The position numbers and the translations under genes are program-made. Shown here piece by piece: positions 60,460-64,000 of a stretch of DNA of 64,000 nt. Positions within the stretch are counted from its first letter, which is position 1. Each line of letters starts with the position of its first letter. Origin of the DNA: Verrucomicrobiales bacterium (GTDB lineage: Bacteria; Verrucomicrobiota; Verrucomicrobiia; Verrucomicrobiales; DEV007). The stretch spans positions 29,039 through 93,038 of the forward strand of contig JAEUHI010000014.1 in the NCBI GenBank assembly GCA_016795385.1, read 5' to 3'. The notes beneath the pieces are model-generated. The model was not told the origin of the DNA and did not search any database. It was given only the letters and a program-made list of their open reading frames with translations.

Positions 60460-61929
60460 ATGAAACGCGTCGGCATCGTCGGCCTCCTGCAGGAGTCGAA
60501 TACCTTCCTCGCCGGCACGACGCGTCGCGCGCATTTCGAGGCGGACCTGCTTCTCCGTGGCGAAGCAATCCGCGAGGTCATGGCGGAGACGCCGCACGAG
60601 GTGGGCGGATTCTTCACCGGTCTCGCGGAGGCAGAGGGAGAGATCGAGGCGGTGCCGCTTTTTCTGGCACGTGCCTTGCCCTATGGGCGCATCGATCAGG
60701 CGGATTTTGAAAAACTCGTTGAAGAGCTGCTCGCGTCCGTCGCCGGGGCGGGGCCTCTCGATGGCATCCTCGCCGCGCCGCATGGCGCGACGGTGGCCCA
60801 CGGTCACGATGATGCCGATGGCTGGTGGCTGGGGCGGCTGCGCGAGCTCATCGGTCCGGACGTGATCTTGATCGCCTCCCTCGATCCACATGCGAATCTG
60901 TCTCCGGCGATGGTCGCGGCGACCGATGCGATTGTCGCTTACCGCAGCAATCCCCATCTCGATCAACGCGAGACGGGAATACGCGCGGCGCGCCTCATGA
61001 TCGGGACGCTCGCCGGAAAGTTGCGGCCGGTGCAAGCCGCGGCCTATCCGCCGATGTCGATCAACATCCGCTCGCAGAACACGGGCGAGTCGCCGATGCG
61101 GGAGTTTTATGAAACGATCGCGGCGCTCGGCGATCGACCGGGGATCGTGAGTCATTCCGTGATCCTCGGGTTTCCCTACGCCGATGTCGCCGAAATGGGA
61201 TCGTCCGTGCTCGTCGTCGCCGATGGAGACGCTGCTCTCGCGGAGGAGACCGCGGCGGCGATGGGGGAGGTGATGTGGCAACGGCGGGAGGCCTTCGAAC
61301 CCGTGCAAACCGGCGTCGGCGAAGCGATCGGGATCGCGCTGGAGCGGGCGGCGCGTCCCGTCGTGCTGCTCGATATGGGCGACAACGTGGGCGGCGGTTC
61401 GCCGGGGGACGCCACGGCGATCGCGCACGAATGGCGGCGCTCGGGCGATGGATCCAGCCTGTTCGTCTGTCTCCATGATCCCGCGGCGGTGGAGTCGGCG
61501 GAGAAGGCGGGCTCCGGCGGCCGCTTCGATCAGGCGATCGGAGATCCGGCCGATCCGCTGCCGGGTTCCTGGCAGGTGCGGAGCCTGCACGATGGGATCT
61601 TTCACGAAGCGCAGGCGCGGCACGGGGGCTTCTCCGTCTTTGATCAAGGCGCGACCGCGGTGCTCGATCACCTCGATGGGAAGATCGTGGCGATGGTCAC
61701 GACCCGCCGCATGGCCCCCTTCAGCCTCGCACAGATGACGGCGTTTGGTCTCGATCCGGCGGCGTTTGCGGTGATCGTCGCGAAGGGCGTGATCGCCCCG
61801 CAGGCGGCCTACGCTCCGGTGGCGAAGGGAGGTTTCGTGCATGTCGATTCCCCCGGCGTGACGCGGGCGGACATGACGAAGCTGGTTTACGAGAAGAGAC
61901 GCCGGCCTTTGTTTCCGTTCGAGCGATGA
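60460..61929 (+). CDS. M81-family (MlrC-like) metallopeptidase
   Basis: A 489-aa cytoplasmic protein of the M81/DUF1485 family, named for microcystin-degrading MlrC but widespread in bacteria that never meet that toxin. The N-terminal domain has GIVGLLQESNTFLAG, ILAAPHGATVAHGHDDADGW, SLDPHANLSPAMV and NPHLDQRETGIRAARLM, with His/Asp residues suited to metal binding. The C domain has VVLLDMGDNVGGGSPGDATA. True substrates of most members are unknown. It is 28 bp behind the lactonase gene. Confidence 0.9.
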   Translation: MKRVGIVGLLQESNTFLAGTTRRAHFEADLLLRGEAIREVMAETPHEVGGFFTGLAEAEGEIEAVPLFLARALPYGRIDQADFEKLVEELLASVAGAGPLDGILAAPHGATVAHGHDDADGWWLGRLRELIGPDVILIASLDPHANLSPAMVAATDAIVAYRSNPHLDQRETGIRAARLMIGTLAGKLRPVQAAAYPPMSINIRSQNTGESPMREFYETIAALGDRPGIVSHSVILGFPYADVAEMGSSVLVVADGDAALAEETAAAMGEVMWQRREAFEPVQTGVGEAIGIALERAARPVVLLDMGDNVGGGSPGDATAIAHEWRRSGDGSSLFVCLHDPAAVESAEKAGSGGRFDQAIGDPADPLPGSWQVRSLHDGIFHEAQARHGGFSVFDQGATAVLDHLDGKIVAMVTTRRMAPFSLAQMTAFGLDPAAFAVIVAKGVIAPQAAYAPVAKGGFVHVDSPGVTRADMTKLVYEKRRRPLFPFER

Positions 61930-61936
61930 GGCGGGG

Positions 61937-61990
61937 AGCCGGGCGTCCGCGCAAAGTAGTCCAGGGCTTCAGCCCGCTTGACGCCCGGCT
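61937..61990. repeat. Extragenic palindrome (REP-like)
   Basis: Perfect 11-bp inverted arms (61937-61947 and 61980-61990) enclose a smaller GGGCT/AGCCC hairpin (61964-61975). It sits between the convergent M81 and PIN genes. The layout suits an extragenic palindromic repeat or terminator-like processing site. Confidence 0.55.
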
Positions 61991-62050
61991 TCAGGTGAAA
62001 CGGACGGACCAGATGAGATTGTCGCAACTGTGAACTGACCTTGTGCGCAT

Positions 62051-62503
62051 TCAGACGGGCACCACGAGCCCCTCTGCCTCTGCGAGCGTCTTTTGATTTC
62101 CGTCGAAAGTGAGGAACTCCGTCACTCCGAGGTGCAGTGCCGTGGCGACATGAAGCAAGTCGACAAGACGATGTCCCGAGGCTTGGGTATGAGCACTGCT
62201 CAAGGCCTCGGCCCGTTGGTGCACGGACGACCAATCCACGGGGATCGTTGTGAGCAGACCCGAATTGAGATCGGTTTGAAGATCGTTCAGCATCTGCAGG
62301 CCCTCCCGTTGTGAAAAACCTTTGTGGCGATCGTTTTGATGCAGCCGGATCTGGAGACGCACCGACTGCCGGAACTCCAGCAGCAACAGACTCGACACAC
62401 CCAAGGCTCCATTCAACTGCAGCATGAACTGATCGGCGCGCGGCGAATTGACTTGAGTGCGATACAACGCGCACAGAAACGAAGTGTCGGGGAAGCAGTT
62501 CAT
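62051..62503 (-). CDS. PIN-domain toxin (VapC-like)
   Basis: A 150-aa putative RNase of a type II toxin-antitoxin pair. Acidic PIN-site residues are visible: MNCFPDTSFLCALYR (first Asp at residue 6), LLLLEFRQSV (Glu), RLVDLLHVATALHLG (Asp) and FLTFDGNQKTLA (last Asp). The start overlaps the antitoxin stop as ATGA. It is convergent with the M81 gene. The target RNA is unknown. Confidence 0.85.
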   Translation of the reverse strand: MNCFPDTSFLCALYRTQVNSPRADQFMLQLNGALGVSSLLLLEFRQSVRLQIRLHQNDRHKGFSQREGLQMLNDLQTDLNSGLLTTIPVDWSSVHQRAEALSSAHTQASGHRLVDLLHVATALHLGVTEFLTFDGNQKTLAEAEGLVVPV

Positions 62504-62757
62504 CCCTCCTCGCCGTCGAGTTCATCGGCACGCATGGCCGCGACTTCGGCTTCTGTAAAAACACGCTCGCCCCAGATCGCCCGCCGGCGTGCCGCGAAGT
62601 CGGGCTTCGCGGGATGCAAGGAGGCCTCGTCGCGCCACGCGGAGAGGATGCCGATCGGTTGTCCCCGCTTTTCAATCCGGATGTCCTCGCCCTCAGAGAG
62701 CCATGCCTCGATCATCGAGAAGGAGTTGCGCAAATCCCTGACGGTCACGGTCTTCAT
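62500..62757 (-). CDS. Phd/YefM-like antitoxin
   Basis: An 85-aa protein from ATG 62757 (MKTVTVRDLRNSFSMIEAWL). The N terminus matches Phd/YefM-type DNA-binding antitoxins (VTVRDLRNSFSMIEAWLSEG, IRIEKRGQPIGILSAW). The C-terminal acidic tail (AEVAAMRADELDGEEG) should wrap the toxin. It is coupled to the PIN gene by a 4-bp overlap. A palindromic operator lies directly upstream, so autorepression is likely. Confidence 0.85.
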   Translation of the reverse strand: MKTVTVRDLRNSFSMIEAWLSEGEDIRIEKRGQPIGILSAWRDEASLHPAKPDFAARRRAIWGERVFTEAEVAAMRADELDGEEG

Positions 62758-62760
62758 GGT

Positions 62761-62779
62761 GTGGACAAAATATGTCCAC
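62761..62779. promoter_or_regulatory. Operator palindrome of the toxin-antitoxin operon
   Basis: Perfect 7-bp arms GTGGACA/TGTCCAC around AAATA, beginning 4 bp upstream of the antitoxin ATG. The position and AT-rich centre suit binding of the Phd-like dimer. Confidence 0.6.
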
Positions 62780-62867
62780 GTCTGGAAGGCGTCAACTTTC
62801 ATGTTTGATCGCAGCTTCACCTTGAAGTCATCAGCGGGAGCGCGGCGAATCGGCGTTCATTCGCGTC

Positions 62868-62910
62868 AAAGAGTTTTGGGAACCACGAATCGCACGAATC
62901 CAACGAATCC
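62868..62910 (+). repeat. 43-bp direct repeat, left copy
   Basis: Identical over 43 bp to 63151-63193. The two copies bracket the 11-bp tandem array. The stretch 62821-63892 has no convincing gene; besides the listed repeats nothing else is recognised in it. Confidence 0.9.
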
Positions 62911-62927
62911 AATCCGGCGAATTCGCG

Positions 62928-63048
62928 TTCCATCCGCGTTCCATCCGCGTTCCATCCGCGTTCCATCCGCGTTCAATCCGCGTTCCATCTGCGTTCCATC
63001 TGCGTTCCATTCGCGTTCCATTCGCGTTCCATTCGCGTTCCATTCGCG
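62928..63048 (+). repeat. Eleven-unit tandem repeat, 11-bp period
   Basis: Eleven head-to-tail units of TTCCATCCGCG with a graded pattern: four identical units, one TTCAATCCGCG, two TTCCATCTGCG, then four TTCCATTCGCG. The run of variants suggests stepwise expansion by slippage. The 11-bp period equals about one helical turn. Confidence 0.95.
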
Positions 63049-63150
63049 TTGAAATCCTATCAACACCTGCGGTCGTTTGCCTTCTTCGACATCAATCTTC
63101 GCTACGCTTCGAATGCGGGAGTTCAGAGCATCGGCGTTCCACCTGCCCCA

Positions 63151-63193
63151 AAAGAGTTTTGGGAACCACGAATCGCACGAATCCAACGAATCC
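63151..63193 (+). repeat. 43-bp direct repeat, right copy
   Basis: Exact copy of 62868-62910, 283 bp downstream, same orientation. A shared TCGGCGTTC also precedes both copies at slightly different distances. Confidence 0.9.
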
Positions 63194-63269
63194 TGGACGG
63201 ACGAGCACCCGTGTGGATTGCCGAATTCCATCTGGTGCGGCGAAGCCGCAAGAGCTGAGAGCACGGAGC

Positions 63270-63335
63270 GTGCCGCAGCGGTCGATTGCAGGACGGCCTG
63301 AGCGACCGTTGTTTCGGAGACAGCCGGCGGGGAGG
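63270..63335 (+). repeat. Dispersed repeat, copy 1 (approximate limits)
   Basis: Shares an exact 15-bp core (63270-63284) and looser similarity up to a CAGCCGG block with 63634-63692. The two copies flank the MITE-like element. Limits are by eye. Confidence 0.4.
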
Positions 63336-63390
63336 GGGAGGGCGGGCGATCGACGCGGCCCCTTTGATATTTGATATTGGCCCCCGACCC

Positions 63391-63562
63391 GAATGGCACG
63401 GAAATATGACCATAGATCGGCGGACAGGGGTCTCCGCGCTCCATACTACCTGCGCGGAGAACGAGGCCATCTGCTCGCGACAGCGCTTGAGGAGGCAGGA
63501 CACTCCTGTCCTGCCCGGCGTTAGTTCGGACCACAACAAGACGGCTCATTTCCGTGCCATTC
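63391..63562 (+). mobile_element. MITE-like element with perfect 15-bp terminal inverted repeats
   Basis: Ends GAATGGCACGGAAAT (63391-63405) and its exact reverse complement (63548-63562), 172 bp in total, with no coding capacity. It contains an internal 9-bp hairpin (63494-63502 with 63507-63515) and a degenerate second hairpin near 63420-63430. A truncated relative lies at 47890-48028 in reverse orientation. No clear target-site duplication was identified. Confidence 0.7.
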
Positions 63563-63633
63563 TTCCCCGCCCCGTTTTCCGAGCGGAGGCGCGGCGTGTG
63601 CTTCCAAGCGAGGCACGAGCGAAAGCAGACGCC

Positions 63634-63692
63634 GTGCCGCAGCGGTCGCTTGCTCCCAGGTCCGGGAGGCCGTCGGTTGTGCGCCAGCCGGG
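63634..63692 (+). repeat. Dispersed repeat, copy 2 (approximate limits)
   Basis: Relative of 63270-63335 (exact over 63634-63648). The rest of 63563-63892 shows no convincing gene. Confidence 0.4.
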
Positions 63693-63892
63693 GGAAGCGC
63701 GAGGTGGGAGGAACACGGGGCGTTGTGGTTTTGTAAAAGTCAGGAAATGTTGCCTGCCCCATACTCGCACGGTGAAGCGATCGTAAAGGAAACCAAGGCG
63801 GCGAAGCAAGGTGGCGCGGTCCAGTGGCGGGGTTTCGTCCCGGTCGGGTTCCTCGATGAGTGAGATGCCACTGATTTTTGGACCGGTGTTGT

Positions 63893-64000
63893 TTATTTTG
63901 GTGAGTTGAGTTTGGCCTCGAAATTGGCCGGGGTCTGGTAATCGAGAGAGGAATGTCGCCGGCGCGTGTTGTAGTAGGCATCAATGTAGGCGAAGAGTTC
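63893..64000 (-). mobile_element. IS3-family transposase (OrfB), C-terminal end, cut by right edge
   Basis: The minus strand encodes the last 35 residues of an rve-type transposase, including FAYIDAYYNTRRRHSSLDYQ and TPANFEAKLNSPK before the TAA at 63895..63893. The YNxxRRHSSLxYxTPxxFE pattern is diagnostic of IS3-family OrfB. The element terminus should lie just left of the stop, perhaps within 63860-63890, but the inverted repeat cannot be confirmed without the other end. Confidence 0.9.

Noticed and set aside
60460..61929. Microcystin degradation by MlrC.
   Set aside because: No mlrA, mlrB or mlrD is nearby, and the M81 family is broad. Only the family assignment is supported.
62928..63048. 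Possible CRISPR array.
   Set aside because: Units are 11 bp with no spacers, and no cas genes are in the window.
63391..63405. GAATGGCACGG as a sigma-54 -24 element.
   Set aside because: No TTGC at the required spacing, and the sequence is the terminal repeat of the MITE-like element.
62866..63984. A 372-codon minus-strand frame running through the tandem repeat (repeating MERGWNADGTR).
   Set aside because: It stays open only because the 11-bp unit lacks stops. It also crosses the MITE-like element and the IS end; no family features.

Overview
The window reads as a chromosomal piece of a high-GC member of the Verrucomicrobiota (PVC superphylum), most likely a Verrucomicrobiales/Luteolibacter-Haloferula-like organism. 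The evidence is two paired sets of giant planctomycete-type cytochrome (PSCyt1/DUF1549/DUF1553) and DUF1501 genes, a 1242-aa DUF1080/PVC-dehydrogenase/haem protein, a cytochrome-SUMF1 fusion, FloA, weak or absent Shine-Dalgarno sequences, and many secreted single-gene families. High GC produces very long antisense open frames over most real genes; these are left out.

Layout. 1-3801 (minus): ftsY (cut by the left edge), nusB, apbE, cytochrome-SUMF1 protein. 3952-7063 (plus): three-gene ABC export/lipid-type system. 7070-9871 (minus): proline-rich anchor protein, floA, SGNH hydrolase. 10007-13908 (minus): zinc-ribbon ExbB/TolQ protein with two unlike ExbD-like coiled-coil partners. 14078-17248 (plus): lipase-like lipoprotein split by a frameshift in a G8 tract, then a DASS transporter. 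17252-19258 (minus): MATE exporter with an attenuator-like leader, and a small membrane protein. 19510-27734: the first PSCyt/DUF1501 pair, convergent with the 1242-aa haem protein. 27826-31775: yebC, a methyltransferase, exported msrB, an unknown anchored protein. 31823-32996: two hsp20 genes behind a near-consensus sigma-54 promoter with upstream palindromes and a strong terminator. 33049-39477: unknown exported proteins, a seven-blade propeller, GDPD, an SRPBCC membrane protein, exported msrA.

39508-45141 (minus) is the most unusual locus: six translationally coupled genes, DoxX, DinB-like, NRDE/TANGO2-like, a single 852-aa alpha/beta-hydrolase + DedA + ATP-grasp fusion, an OlsB/GlsB-type N-acyltransferase and a PlsC/OlsA-type O-acyltransferase. 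The last two make up the standard route to acyl-amino-acid lipids. The fusion offers an amide ligase, a membrane lipid carrier and a hydrolase, so the operon looks like an aminolipid synthesis/translocation/modification pathway. It faces a divergent ECF sigma factor and a zinc-finger anti-sigma candidate.

46368-61929: secreted unknowns, the second DUF1501/giant cytochrome pair (48085-54762, minus), an exported endonuclease/phosphatase-fold protein, tatA, a polyprenyl synthase, a eukaryotic-type glutamine synthetase (GSII) behind a sigma-54 promoter, a lactonase and an MlrC-like M81 protein. The right end (61930-64000) is repeat-rich: an extragenic palindrome, a PIN/Phd-like toxin-antitoxin pair with an operator palindrome, an 11-bp tandem array between 43-bp direct repeats, a MITE-like element with perfect 15-bp inverted ends (related copy near 47.9 kb), and the 3' end of an IS3-type transposase. 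No tRNA, rRNA or CRISPR array was recognised.
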